A stretch of DNA of 64,000 bases from Steinernema hermaphroditum (GCA_030435675.1 CM059625.1:372001-436000); one strand, 5' to 3'; positions 1-18,562 are shown, counted from the stretch's first letter. Translations and numbers: made by a program. The notes: generated by a model from the sequence alone, not told the origin.

Positions 1-1
1 G

Positions 2-1592
2 GCGGCAGGCCAGCAAAGGACTCCAAAACACTCGACTAGCACTACCCCCGCGCAGCTGTCTATGGCACAGCAACTCCAGGAACAGAACCCAATGAAGTCC
101 GAGTCGTTCGTCGAGAGAACGCAGTGCCCATTCTGCAAGCTGTCCATGGGGCAACCGGAATTCCTTGAGCACCTCCTTACTGCTCACCACAACGAGTTGT
201 CGAGCAGCGACAATGCGATGGACGTTATGAGGAAGGCTTCTATTGCTTCCATTGCAGAGAGCAGTGCTTCTAGTACAGATGCCGACCTCTATCAACCTCA
301 GACATCGGCGCCAATCGAGGAAATGCCCGATCCTAGTGGTATTTCAAGTAATCGATAACGTTGCTTTGATTGAAATTTTAAGAAGCCGGAGACTACAAAT
401 GTACTATGTGTCCGTACAAGACCCGCTACAGTGGAAATCTGCAAATGCACATCCAGAATCACGATGCGATGAAAGTATTGCCCTCTGAAATCCCGTCCCA
501 GTCCACGAAGTTCAGCAACTTCCCGGTGGAGGAAGAGGACGAGGTCATGCGGGCTACTACGGAAGTTGCGCTGAAAATGGCGCAGCAAAATGAACTCATT
601 TCCATCAGACCAACCTGCCCTGTATGCGGGCGTAACTTCAGTGGAAAAGAGTTCTTGCAGACTCACGTGGAAAGAATTCACGCAGTAAAACGAGTTCATT
701 CCGCAAGAAATCCACAAAACTCAAAGCTTCGGACGAGTGAGTTGAAGTGCATGTTTTCGACGATCATTTTGATGTTTTCAGCAAAATATTCAATGAAGCG
801 ATCGTTTCTTTGTACAAAATGTCACCGACGCTTTGCAACCCGTCGTGAGAGTTTCGCCCACGCGCTTGTTCACACGCGGCGAGTGGAATCCGGCAAAACA
901 GTTATTGGAGAGACGACGCTTGTGTTCGAGAACAACTTTCCCTCATTCATTCGTGAGGAGTCAGGCGAGATAACCGGAGAGCTTGTTGACCAGCTGCAAC
1001 GGCCTCAGAGCAACGGGCAGAAGGAGGAACGCAACAGCCACACGGTAAACATTAATTTTGTTTTATCTCAAAAACATTCCCACTGCGTGTGGCGTGATAT
1101 ATTGTTCTATTTGGAGAATATTGTACCACCAGCAACGTGGATCTGTCAGATTTAAACTTACGTTGCAATATCTTAAATTGTGCACAAAAAGAGAAATGGA
1201 TACAGGTAGCGTAAATTGGCTAATACAAATAATTTCAAGAAGTGACGCATAATTACCCCACCGGGCATCTGCTCGCAAGAAATGCATTTCATTTGCAATC
1301 CATGAATTATTAACTGTACATGTACTTTCAGAGCGGTTCCACCAGTCCCGTATCAATGCAAACGTTGCCTGAAGGCTACGCTCAGGCAACAACATCGTCG
1401 GAGAAGACGCACTTTCTCCAAAGCTTCGTGATGCGGGAGAAAGCACACAATGATAGCAATGGTTTGAAGACGCCAGTGTTTAACGAACTAGTCGCTCACC
1501 TTCCTGTGCGTTCGCCTATTAACGATTCACTGAGCATCACTTTTGAACTACAACCAGCGCCTCACATCGATTCTCAGATTCTACACATGTAG
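2..1592 (+). CDS. C2H2 zinc-finger protein, 3' part (partial at window edge)
   Basis: Four exons fit in phase: 2-338, 383-736, 782-1044 and 1332-1592. The first is open back to the window edge, so the gene starts upstream. Visible C2H2 fingers are CPFC...HH near base 127, CTMC...H(4)H near 405, CPVC...H(4)H near 618, and CTKC...H(4)H near 810. They are separated by acidic and Ser-rich linkers rather than the short TGEKP linkers of tandem fingers. The protein is probably nuclear and nucleic-acid binding, but the dispersed fingers point to no particular subfamily. The 45-base intron 737-781 is a multiple of three and lacks a stop, so it could be retained. The last exon is the weakest: another reading of it would give a YQCKRC finger start that does not fit the donor phase. 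The model ends at TAG 1590-1592. Confidence 0.7.
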
Positions 1593-2587
1593 CTATTCAG
1601 GCTTATCAGCCACTCCTCAAGCGCAATGGCAACACTGCCCTTATAGTCAGCAACGTTGCTGCTTAACACGCACGTCGAGTATATTAGTCGACCAATTGAG
1701 AATTTCGTAGTTCACATCTCTCTATTGTAACACTGCCCATCCGTTGTTCACTTACTTTGCCATTAGAAAGAAGGAATACTGTAACTAACGTATAGAAACT
1801 CGGAAGTCTATCGTACCTCATCGAGATTAATGTAGATTGCTATCTTCTCACTGGTCCTCGTCTGTCTATACAGCCCTCCTCTACAAACATCGATGGTCTC
1901 AACTTATATTCAAACTGCTCCTCCACGTATTGTTCGTTCTCATAATCATAGTCTCATCGACTTCTTTCACGAACTTATCAAATGTACATATTGTTTGCAT
2001 GACATGTATTCACTGCTTCTCGTTTTATGATCGTACACTTCGGCAGACATATTTATTGAATACTTACCTTTACGGGCTCTGTTTCAAATTGTAAATAGAA
2101 TCCTTGTCATTCGTTTACTCAAGTTCAATTATATCCCACGACCCAACCCATCTTTCCTCTGTAGTCACTAGAATGTTCAGTAATCCACGATTAGAATCTC
2201 TAACCACCGAAGTCTTCCTATTTCCCTCTACTAACACATCCTACTCTTTCTGAAGCCGTTTAGATGCGTGTTGTAATTTACTGCAAGAAAAGGAGTACTC
2301 CGATCTATCGTTAGGTTGACTTCTATCGAATTTTAGATTTTTTTGTTGCGAGTATCGTTTCGGATGAACGCTGTTCATTTGTCTTTTGCTTCATTAAGTA
2401 AACGTGTATTTACCGCATTCAGTGGTGTTCCGCAATTGCATGCAGTAACCAAAGTGATGATGAATAAAATCTATTCGTCAAATTTCTCGTGTTGAATAAA
2501 AGTGATTTTAAAAACTATTGAATTTAAGAACGCATTATAGAAGAGGGATGCATATATTTCCTTGCATTACAGTAGCAAAGGACAAAA

Positions 2588-2660
2588 GACCCGGTTAGCT
2601 CTCAATGGAGTACTAGACTCTTAGCTTGACTATCGCCGGGTTCGAACCTCACGGCTAATA
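2588..2660 (+). pseudogene. tRNA-like relic (tRNA-Lys(CTT)-like or tRNA-derived SINE head)
   Basis: The segment has an A-box-like TTAGCTC...AATGG, a GACTCTTA anticodon-loop-like run placed as in tRNA-Lys(CTT), and a good B-box GGTTCGAACC. Only about three of five T-stem pairs form, and the acceptor ends do not pair. This is therefore a decayed tRNA or a tRNA-derived repeat rather than a working gene. A TTTTTT run follows shortly after. Confidence 0.4.
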
Positions 2661-3425
2661 CGGTTTTTTGTTGTTCTTTGTTTCTAGCCAGCTCAATTTT
2701 TTGATGAATGATCAGTGACAAACGAGCTTTCGATTTTCGGTTAATAACTAATAACTTAATAACTTAATAACTATAAAAAATAAAGAATAACTGAGCGTTC
2801 GCAAGATAGATCGTCAGGACGACCCTTTGCCTAGTTAGTATTTACATGCAGCCGTATACTTTGTGTAATTACGTCTGTACAACTGATTCCGTTCCTAAAA
2901 CCAGTTGTTATCATCGCAGATGGTTAAATTCAAAAACCCTTGTCACGATCAAGGCAATCTCAAGGTTGAAATTTCAGAAAATCGAACAGCTGACGCGGCC
3001 GCTGTTTGCCTCTGATTTCATTTGTTTACAATTATAATTGAAAATATTGATGTAAGCGTTACTACTTTACTAATCGTAGCAATGTATGCATTATGGAAAA
3101 CAAATATCTTCGTTTTTTTATTGTCAATCTTCTTTTTATTTGTTATTTCAGAGTATTCACACCGATTACCATGCTGGAAGCATTGTTAGCTTGGTGTAAA
3201 CAGATAATAGCGTGTATATAAGGGCAACCTTTATTATCTATATCTAAATTCCCTACGCGAAAACAATCTTCGGCTGTGAACTCCGATCACCGGAACAAAC
3301 TTCTCCAAATGATAAGTACTCCGTGCGGATCGGCAGCTGTTCTTCAAAGTTATCGCAAAGCGCTTCTTGAAGCGCAAGGACCATTGGAGTGGAAGTGAGA
3401 ACGTTCGAACATCTAGTGAATGTGC

Positions 3426-3464
3426 GGCGATAAGAACACAAGGTATCTATCTTATCAGTTATCA
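3426..3464. promoter_or_regulatory. GATA-factor type motifs upstream of alpha-glucosidase 1
   Basis: GATAAG occurs near 3429, and TTATCA (reverse complement TGATAA) at 3452-3457 and again at 3459-3464, about 65-100 bases before the ATG. In Caenorhabditis, TGATAA is the core site for the intestinal GATA factors ELT-2/ELT-7. Use in this species is inferred. Confidence 0.4.
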
Positions 3465-3526
3465 CCTCAGCTAGGCATTCTTGAATACAGGTCTGACCAG
3501 TTAACGTTCTACTGTAAATCGCGGCG

Positions 3527-8764
<5,238 letters not shown>

Positions 8765-10853
8765 CGTCTTTTTTTTGTATGTTTCGTGGTATAAGTAAAA
8801 TAGTTATAAGTGAATTTAATGAGATAAACAAAAGCAGCAATGATGTCGAAACAGTGAACTATATGCTAGTGAACTATACCCTTGATGCAACGAAACGAAA
8901 AGGGATCTGAGTCATGAAACTTTTGTGACATCTTCACACATAAGGGCCCCCAAAAAAGCACTATTTCCGATCGCTCATCGACATGAATCATTAAAATCGT
9001 TTGTCTCCCCAGAATCTCGAAAATATCCTTTTGGCTGCATGTTGCGCATCTTACATTGCTCACCTAACGCACTGCAGAATCTCGAGATTTTTGTTTTTAT
9101 CATTTTTAAAAGGATCTGTGACACTTGCAATGAAGCACTGCTCGAATTTTGTTCGTGCTCGCTAGCTATTGGCTCTGAGCCGCGCACTCACTATTCTGTA
9201 TTTTGTGATTCGACGACAGACGCAAATGTTGAACGGTGCTCTGTAGTTCAACACAAAAACATTATCACACTTGAGACTATAATCCTCGGATGTTTACTTA
9301 GATTCTTTATGTGCTACGTGCAGCTAGTGCGAAAACTATCTTGCATGTGCCATTCACATTGTTCTTATCAGTCACGTTATAAGCGCAGGCACACATTTCA
9401 ACACAAAAGAGTCAAGAGTCGATCTAATATTGAGCAATCAGTTCGCCAATCAACGACCATTTCTTACTGGTTCCGTGCAGATTAGACTATCGCACTTGTA
9501 TCAAAAAGACAGAAGTATAATGAGCATACATTATAATAGCGTGTGGAAACGCAAACTCTGATTTTAGTTCCGCTATTCGCGATGAAGACCAGTAATCAAA
9601 TACAAAACGTACATCGGTTTCTGACTACTTATGAGAGTTCTGAGCACTCTTTTAGTTTGCTCGTTATTAGTATTTGGAAACATACTAAAGCTGCTATGTG
9701 GAAAATTCATGGAAATGAAAATTCTTCAGACTTCATGGAAATCTAAACCTAAAGCGCTGTCACAGCATCGTGTACTACAAAACTCTGCGTATCATTTTCT
9801 TTTACATATCTCGGTTTAGTAGCTTCTTTTGCCAGTGGATTTGTGACTCCCAGACCCTTGAGAGTACGCACAGTGACGCCCTTTGGACAACGGTTTGTGA
9901 ACTTCGTGCGCTCACATTATCTGCAAAACTGTGATTCTAATCAAAAAGTATTAATCACGTGATGGTCACACATTGGTTTGCATTGCGCCTGAAGTCACTA
10001 TTACCATTTTCTGCAGAGTGCTGTATTTCCCAGGCGCTACGAGTAAAAAGAAAGCCTAATTAAAATTGATGATTACTAACAGTTGAATGAAATTATGAAA
10101 GTGAGTACCTGTGTTCACTTTCGGTACATAACGTTATTTGCTAAAAAATACGAGAACAATGTTGTTTTCTAGAAGTGTGCTTGTTGTGGATGGCCTTCAG
10201 TGGCGCACGTGTTATTCACACTCTCCGTATCAGTTCAACGTTATCAGGTTTTACACCAACGGCACGTGGTAGCACACCTTTAGCACGGGGTAAACTCAGT
10301 TATTATGGCGCACTGATCTAGAAAAATCTGCGAAATAAAATATTTAATGGAAAGCGATTAAACTAGTCCAACAGACGCCTAAAGCAATTAAAGCAAGCAC
10401 AAACAAATGTCCGTTTAGTTGTACACGTAATTACGGCGTTAGATTACTGCGAGGTTATGATCGTAATTGAGAGCAATGAACCATTCTGAAAGTAATAAAA
10501 GATACCACAGAGTTCGCCTATATACTAAGCTGATAAATTTCAGACTTGGCTAAAGGTAGGGAGGCAACCTTTGCAGGATTACGTCTTTGGAATGACAAAA
10601 GGAACCGTTTTTATCAGTGTTAGTTGTTCGGTATATTAATGAAGAAGCAAAGTTTTTGTCGGGATTATGTGTATGTTGAAGAAGTGTAGCCATGAAGAAT
10701 TTCAACTACAGCTAAAGTACACACCCGAAGTGCGGTGTCACTAAAAGTCACTAACAAGCAACGTGAGTTATGTCTAATCTGTTAACTGTTATCGCGGCCG
10801 TTTCTCCAACAACGTTATATAATGAGTTGCGGGGTAAGATAGTCAGTCGCACG
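8765..10853. other. intergenic region between the two alpha-glucosidases
   Basis: No gene is supported. Open frames here are short, unrelated to the flanking genes and without splice support. The last 350 bases are the presumed promoter of copy 2; a GGCAACCTTT string there (near 10563) is also found upstream of copy 1 (near 3223). Confidence 0.45.
10531..10616. promoter_or_regulatory. GATA-factor type motifs upstream of alpha-glucosidase 2
   Basis: TGATAA occurs at 10531-10536 and TTATCA at 10611-10616, about 240-320 bases before the ATG. The sites match the type seen before copy 1 and suggest shared intestinal control. This is an inference from motif identity only. Confidence 0.35.
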
Positions 10854-13800
10854 ATGTGGGTCACCGCCGTGCTGCTGCTAGTGGCTATTAGCCCCATAGA
10901 CGCGTTCATTGATCCGAACGTTCGTTTGGATTGCTTTCCCGATCCCGGCGCTTCCCCGGAAGCCTGCAAAGCGCGAGGTTGCGAATGGGACACTGTTTCG
11001 GTGAGAGTCCTACACGTGTTAGGCTAAATTACAATTATTTCAATAGGAATCTGCGACAGTCCCACTATGCTACTTCCCCAGACAAGTGACGTACTCCTTT
11101 GACACCTCGAAGGTGCAGTCGCCCATAGTACTAACAAAAGCTGTCGGTGGAATTCAGAATCCTTTTGATAAGGATTTTGAAAACCTCGAGGTTTCTTATG
11201 GAAATATTGGAGCTACCGTGAATGTGCGCATTGCTCCCAAGGAGAAGAGGTACAATTGCAGAAAAGTGTAGAAATTCGTAATGCGGTAGCTTAGATATGA
11301 ACCACTTATAAATATTCCAAAGAATCCTTCAAAGTCCAAGGAGAACTTAAAAATACAATTTGCTCAACACACTTCGAACTTTTCATTCTCCATTAAACGA
11401 GAAAGCACTGGAACGAAGATTTGGGACACATCTATTGGTTTGTAGAATTTCCATCAGTTTATCGAAAATAACTCCACTTATCTAGGAGGGCTTTTCTTCG
11501 GCGATCAGTTCATCCAAATAGCAACTTTCCTTCCTTCCGATAAGATCTACGGGTTCGGTCAAAATATTCACCAAACCCTAAAGGTATGCGCATACTGAAG
11601 TACAGCTGATAGCTAAAGTTCATGGCGATTTAAGCACGATCTGTCGCGTTATACGACATGGGGAATGTTCAGTCGCGACTGGGGACCGGACTCCAAAGAT
11701 TTCAACACCCTCAACCTCTATGGTTTGTTCGAGATGACTTGGAGAACTTTACATGAATGTATAAAGGTGTCCATCCCTTCTACATGGCTCTTGAGCCCGA
11801 CGGAAAAGCACACGGTGTGCTTATTCTCAATAGCAACGCTCAGGAAGTGACTACGGGACCTGGACCTCATCTCATCTACAGAACTATTGGTGGGCTCTTG
11901 GATATATACTTCTTTCCCGGACCTACCCCTGAAGATGTTGTTCAACAGTATCTCGCTCTCATTGGAAAGCCCTTCCTTCCGGCTTACTGGGCCTTTGGAT
12001 TCCAGGTAAAATAGCACGTAGCAAGAAGCGTTCTTCTGAACTCCACAACTGTGCATTCTCTAATGACCACAGGATCTTGTGAAAAATCAAGATCTTGATA
12101 GTTTTACTATAGTCGTGGTTTGTAGAACACCTCGCGTATTCTGTGAAATTATCACATAAGATGTATTCAGATTTCTCACTGGGGTTACAAAACATTAGAA
12201 CACATGAAAGCTGCTTTCCAACGCACACTCGACGCTGAAATCCCCATTGATATTCAAGTTGCCGACATTGACTACATGGACCGCAAGCTGGACTTTACTC
12301 TCAACCCTGACGGAGTTAGCCGAATATTACTAGCTTTCCTTAATATAGCAAACTTTAAGGACTGGACCGGCTTCCCTGCTTATATTGACCATCTCCACAA
12401 CACTAATCACCGGCTGATCTTCATCTTGGACCCCGGAATAGAGGCTGACTACGGATCGTTCAAGAGAGGCATGGACACGGTATGGCCGTCATTGAGTTAT
12501 GTTATAGTACGTAATGCTTAGGATGCATCATTCATTGAATGGCCTCGCACTGACCTTCTTCCGTCTACCCAGGATAAGTATCCGATGACCAAGGGCAAAA
12601 AGATAATGCTCGGCAAAGTCTGGCCTGACAACTTCGTTGGATTTCCTGATTTCCTTGATCCAACCAATAAAACTGATGACTGGTGGACGAATGAGTTTAA
12701 GCTGCTCCATCAAAAAGTATGTCACGAACACAGGGAACGTTGCGACTAAGTAATTCAGGCACCTTTCGATGGAATGTGGATTGATATGAACGAGCCTTCG
12801 AACTTCGATACGAACAGCGAAACTGATAAAACAATGCTGCAGTGTCCAAAGAGCGGTCCAGACGCTCACCTTGATATGCCTCCTTATCAAACAAGAAATG
12901 TTTATCAGTGGCCTGAAGGTGTAAGTGACAATTAAAAATACCGCGAAACCTATATATTTACTAATGTTCAACATTCCTTCAGACCCGCCTATCCACTAAG
13001 ACCCTGTGCATGTTTGCTCGTACTGCACGAGATACCCAAAATTTCTACGACACAAAATGTTTGTACGGATGGTCGGAATCGAAGTCGACTATAAAGGCTC
13101 TGTCAGCCACCACTGGTCAACGTGGCGCTGTCATTACTCGGTAGGTCTCGGATGACAAAACTTATCGAACATTTGTTATCGAAAAGATCTATTTTTTTGT
13201 TTGATGGTTTGATTTAGATCAACTTTCCCGTCATCCGGAAGATATACAGGCACATGGCTCGGCGACAACACATCGAGGTGGCCCGATCTTCGCACCAGTG
13301 TCATCGGTGTTATGGAATTCAACATGTTCGGCATTCCATATGTCGGCGCTGACATCTGTGGCTTCAACGGTAATACAACCGAAGAGCTCTGTCTGCGCTG
13401 GCATCAGCTGGGTGCCTTCCACTCGTTCATGCGTAACCACAACAGCATCAATCAAATTCCTCAAGATCCAGGAATGTGGCCATCTGTTGCCGAAGCTACA
13501 AAGAAAGCCAATCATTTCCGATACAGGCACCTGCCGTACTTGTTCAGGTTCGCAAAGACATCAAAAAGCACATAAGTCGAATGCTGCAAATTTTAGTCTC
13601 CATTTCGCCGCATCCATGAAAGGTGGAACCGTAGTAAGGCCGGCGTTCTTCGAATTCCCTCACGACGAAGTGACACATACGCTTAATCATCAGTTCATGC
13701 AAGGACCTGCCATAATGGTCATCCCCGTGCTCCATGAGGTTAGTAAAAGCGAAATCTACAGTATCTAAGTTCAACCGAACATTTCCCACAACAATAACGA

Positions 13801-15409
13801 AGTAATCCAAAGATACTTGGTGCTCGCCATTGTGATTCTTGCATATTTTTTCGCACGAAAAATCGCAAGAGAAATTTGCAATTTGCCAGATCTTATCAAA
13901 CCTTTCTCTTATCTTTGCAGGGAGCTACTACTGTCCGCGGCTACCTTCCGGAAACTACTGATGGCTGGTACTCTTTGTACGACGACAATTACGGTGCTCC
14001 GCGCACATCCGGTTTCCACAACTTCGATGCCCCCACCAACTACTTAATTCCAGTTTTTGCGCGAGGTTGACTCTTGACTCCTTCATTAAATAACTAAAAA
14101 ATCTTTCAGGTCGCCAAATTATCCCTAGGCAAGTCAGCGCGGAAACCACCGCTGACTCTCGCAAGAATCCGTTTGAACTGTTGATTACCTCCGCGCCCAA
14201 TCATATTGGTGGTTGGGATGCACGTGGTCGCCTCCTCTGGGATGATGGAATCACGCTTGTCAATGATTTTAAGACACACAAATACTACGACATCTCTTTC
14301 GCGTACCAAGCCACCACTCATGGAGCTTTAATTACTGTTGTCGTTAACAAACGAACGGTGAGCATACATGTATCGGTTCTAGCACGGGTATCAACTCAGC
14401 CAACAAGATTAACCCAAACTTCAGAATAGTCATATTTGTGTTTTCATGGAAAGCAATGATGGTAAAAAACTGATTTGCATAACATATCGCAGCTTAATGA
14501 GCGTTACGCCTTCTTTTATTTTTTCTCAAGCAATTCATTACGCATCCAAAATAAGTAGACAAACACGGCGACAAAAAAAAAAGAAAAAAAGGACCCCCAT
14601 ATTTGGTGTTGTCCCCTTTAAAAGGAGAAATTAATGCACACCATTTCATTCGAGGAAAGATGAAAACTTCCTTGTAAGCTAATCTGAAGCTCCACAAAAT
14701 AGTCGCATGTTTTCTTAGTCAATGGAAATCTTTGTTATTCAGCATGCTTTACGACAATACGCTTTTCGTATTTACTACCGACAAGTGTTGGCTAGTAACC
14801 TTTGTATGTGCAAATGAGCAGGCTTACAGAATGAATGACCGGCGTTTTTTATCGGGCGCGCACAAGAAATTTGAGGTGGGCTTTTCATTGAAAGCCATGG
14901 ACGGAGAATTGACGACTGCGACCGTTTTCTTTTTGATAGCAACAAAAAAAGAATATGTGTAGTATTGTACACATGAACACTCTTTCGATTTCTTTGCTAT
15001 TTGATACTTGTTTGAGGTAAGGTCCCATTACGTTAGTATTTATAGTGCGCGAGCATAAAATAACTTTTTCTGCACTGTATGGTGAAGAGCAATGCGAGGT
15101 CCTTTTTGTCTCTATGGCCGAGCGCCAACCCTTGCTTTGCAAATACTGATTACTGCTTGCTTGTATTGATATACACGTTTTTAGTCCGATGTGGAGATGC
15201 CCGCCTTTGAGAACATCGAAATTTTTGGTTACCAAGGAACTCCAAACTTCGACACTTTCACCGTGAACGGGAAGCCAGTCCAGATTGACCTGCAAGAATC
15301 GACTTACAGCCCTTTCACACAAGTTCTGTCTGTTCATGCCAAAAACATCATTGAGGCCAATGATCTTTCTAACCATGTAATCCTTACTATTAAGTGGAAA
15401 AATCAGTAG
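10854..15409 (+). CDS. secreted trefoil + GH31 alpha-glucosidase, copy 2
   Basis: Sixteen exons sum to 928 codons plus stop: 10854-11000, 11047-11249, 11295-11437, 11486-11583, 11635-11722, 11767-12005, 12171-12314, 12360-12479, 12522-12716, 12759-12920, 12983-13140, 13218-13547, 13597-13738, 13921-14065, 14110-14357, 15185-15409. The start was chosen at 10854 because it opens directly on a signal peptide ([11 protein letters not shown]...) just after a TCAG acceptor; an in-frame ATG at 10770 would bury that peptide. The order is a trefoil segment, then the GH31 barrel. The nucleophile is Asp468 (WIDMNEP) and the acid/base Asp582. The histidine before WLGDN is threonine here (TWLGDN, residue 578), and the PFSRNHN motif reads SFMRNHN. 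The key catalytic acids are kept, so activity is expected, perhaps with changed substrate preference. An intron (12315-12359, 45 bases, stop-free and a multiple of three) is absent from copy 1. Confidence 0.92.
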
Positions 15410-18400
15410 TAATTAAATTTGTCACATTGTGCTTTCTCATTCCGCTTCTGATCATCGGAGAACCGTTGGCACAAGTTCTCATTTCTCTGTTCTTCTACCG
15501 CAGCTGTCGTCGTCCTTTGAATTGAGGAGAGGAAAACGACCGGGGCAGAACAGGAGTGGGGAGACGAGGGAGAGGAACCTCTTGGCAGCGGAAAGCAGCT
15601 GCGGCCAGCACGCAAAGAAACCAATGTGCAATCGCTGTTCTGATTGTGCTGAGGACGACCGCTCAGGGAAAGATCAGCAAACTGGCGATGCCCCCTTGAT
15701 CAGTCCGTTACCGGTAAAATAATAATGAATTATATTAATCTTGCAGCGAACTAAGTGTGTCACACAAAAACATAACGCTGTGAGCTTTATTTTTCTTAGT
15801 GGCAAAAGAATCGTGCCTTTCTTAATGGCAGCCTACGAAGAAACAATGTATTTCGATCGCCCACGAAGACGCTTAGATTTTATGTATTTACTCAACGTAC
15901 TTGGCTCCTGACTTCATTATAGCTCAAGACGTTCATGTTATCGGCGTTCCTGCAGCACCAGTCCTCCTGGTGCACTCGGTCGGGTACGCGTGCGCCTTTT
16001 TAATTGATGGGACTCTCGGCTGTTTGCGCGCGCTGCTCACCGCGCTTCGTCACTTTACTCGCAATTGCGCGCACTTCGCACATTTTACATGTGAGCTTAC
16101 ATGCGCGAATTTGGGTGATGAGTGCTCGCCGAATAGAGAAAGATCGGCCGCCAGCAGCCGCATAACAACGTCCTCATGCTGCTTTTCACCATTCTGTGTC
16201 AATGTTCGTTACGTACGCCCATCACGTACACCCGGGTCCGTTACCTTCAACACCACTGGGTAGCGCGTCAGTCCATTTAAAAATATTCATCTCCTAGTCA
16301 AAAGTGAGCATATTCATTAGCGCACACTGTCCTCATTAATTTTTTACATGTCCTTTCGGCCGTTCTAGTTTTCTTACCCTTAAAGAACAGAACAACAGAA
16401 AAACTAAATGTCGGAACTCTAAAGCGATTTTCGTCGTATCAGTCGACTTGAAGCTTGGAGTTTCTGTACGTTCTGTGTGCTATATCTAAATAATGTTAAA
16501 CTATATCAAATGGCGTCTTCTGTGGGTACAATTTTCAAGTCTTCTGTGGTACCTTTGAAATTCGTACACCTTCGGAAAGAAGCTTCATAGTGCGCTCATG
16601 ATAACGATTAGTTATACTGACACAACAAAGAGCGATTCTCATTGATTGATCGAGTTTGCGGTTTTTGCATTCTCCTCGACTGGACACAGGCTCAACGGCA
16701 AACACCGAGAGATTGTTATGATTAATTGTCATCTCACGAAATCACAACTCTCCTTTTTCATAGGTCCAGCGCTGCACAGCGAACAGAGTTTTGGATCGCT
16801 TTTTGTTTGTTAACACTTAATATTATTCGTGGGATTGGATTTTGGGTAACTTTAAAACTTCTGGCGATTTCCACACCCCTAACTCGGACGTCATCTCAGA
16901 GGGGCGACCGAGTCCAGCATACGAAAGATCCGAATGTGCCGCCAGCTCTGTAATTTCTTTTCCTCTATATGGGGCGACCGCCGGACTAACACGCACAGAG
17001 AGACAACATGAAAAATTCGATCAATGACTGACACACAATGGTTTTCCGATCTTATCGCCTGTTGCGTTCTGTGACACTATCCGTCTTTCCTCTTGCCACA
17101 TGCTAGTTAGTTCACGCCGTTCACGAGTGTAATTTCCCATCCGCGCTACCAAAGTGATAACGTCCACTGAGATCACACGAGAAGAGAGGAGAAAAAGATT
17201 TCGCGCGTTCGTTGTCGCTTCTTGGCGCAATTCACTACCGTATTCTGCACAAAACTCTCTTACGTGGAGTGACGTTCACACTTCCTCTCTTCGATGTCTC
17301 CCTTTTATGGGCATCTAGCGGGAGAGATGGGTTGGGAGCGGCAGTGGGATAGAAGGCTGTTATGCCGTGGCAGCACACCGTCATCGGTGTTGCTGATGAA
17401 TATCATCCCTCCTCGTTCCTATTGTTCGCGCGACATCGGCGGCAAGACGACGAGTGAGGAACAGTGCGCCGACCTCGCCGCGGCTCCCTCGTCGCACACA
17501 ACAGCAGCATCGCCAACGGCCAACGCGCCAACTGCTGCTCTTTTTTTTATCGTTCTTTCGATTCAATTTCTATTGTGCGCGTGGGAAAACCATTAGACGT
17601 TTTTTCAAACTCACGTTTTTCTCGAAACGCCCGTCTGACAAAGATGACGTAGGACTATTCACCAGGTATTTAGCCGTTTAATTGTTGCAAAAGTTCAGGC
17701 GGTCAGTTCGCTGCCGAAATGAGAGCGTGCGAATGCCGAACTGGACACACGTAGCCAGCGGTCGATCGCCGATTGTTGTGGTTGTTATCGTTCTTCACTT
17801 ACGCTAGCCGCGTTGCGAATACGCTCTTGCCTGGCTGCTGCTCGCTGTTGCCCGAGTTGCGTTTCAGTTGTTGCGCTCGGCAGCCGCCGGCTGCAAGTAG
17901 CTGCGCGCGAACTCGCGCACCGGCCGCGCCGTCGAATATAATGACAATTGGGAGTAATCACTGGACGACGACGACGCAACGACGCTCACACTACTCATAT
18001 GCATGCGACGGGCATTAAACGACAGTTGGCGAGTTTTCCCCACACCCCGACATCGTCCACGTTGTTGCCGTTTTCAGAGTGGCTGACAAACTTGTGAACT
18101 TTTGACGGGCATTTGTACATACAGCTATCGCGGCTTTGATTGTCCGTAAGATAGACTGTAAAGATAGACTTGTCGCAAGATAGACCGAATGCGGCTTTCC
18201 GTTCAAGAAAACTGCACTCCGTCAAGCAAATGAATTTTAAAATTTTTTTTCTGACGGGTGCACTAACTTAAGCTAAACGTAATTAATTGAGATCTGTGAC
18301 CATTTCAGTGTTTTGACGTTAATCTAGTCATTGTTTTTATAATATCGCTCGCTGTGGTACGCTTGTTCACCTGCTCATTTCCTAACTGCTTTCAGTTCAT

Positions 18401-18554
18401 AGAAACGAGAATTACTGGTGTTAACTGTGGAAAATTTTGTTTCCGACTGCGTTTTGCGTGTTTCTCAACCGTTCCGCGACTATTTCATATTCAAGAAGCA
18501 TTTTTGGAGTGTGCAACTTCCAGGGTTTCTTGCACATGGATTTGATTGGAAAAT
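15410..18554. other. long intergenic region, promoter side of the DNAJC14-like gene
   Basis: No gene is supported. The stretch 17.2-18.0 kb is GC-richer, with short overlapping open frames on both strands and no domain or splice logic; it may be the upstream regulatory region of the next gene. A cttccag acceptor (AG at 18522-18523), 31 bases before the chosen ATG, is a candidate spliced-leader site. Confidence 0.4.
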
Positions 18555-18562
18555 ATGGATAA
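18536..18562 (+). promoter_or_regulatory. upstream ORF overlapping the start of the DNAJC14-like gene
   Basis: After the candidate trans-splice acceptor, the first ATG (18536) opens an eight-codon frame whose TAA (18560-18562) lies 3 bases past the main ATG (18555-18557), in another frame. Such an overlapping upstream ORF would lower main-frame initiation. The effect is inferred. Confidence 0.4.

Larger units (their letters stand above)
1593..3526. other. intergenic stretch, 3' UTR and upstream region
   Basis: No gene is recognised. An AATAAA lies at 2463-2468, about 870 bases after the zinc-finger stop, and could be its polyadenylation signal. A tRNA-like relic is listed separately. The last 330 bases are the presumed promoter of the first alpha-glucosidase, with TATATAAG near 3214 and GATA-type motifs at 3426-3464. 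Confidence 0.5.

Noticed and set aside
9800..10290. Short minus-strand stretches resembling KGV-type basic peptides
   Set aside because: Interrupted by stops, no splice consensus around them; probably chance.
15429..15722. Plus-strand frame just after the second glucosidase
   Set aside because: Polar, low-complexity sequence, starts in the presumed 3' UTR, no splice acceptor or signal; treated as chance.
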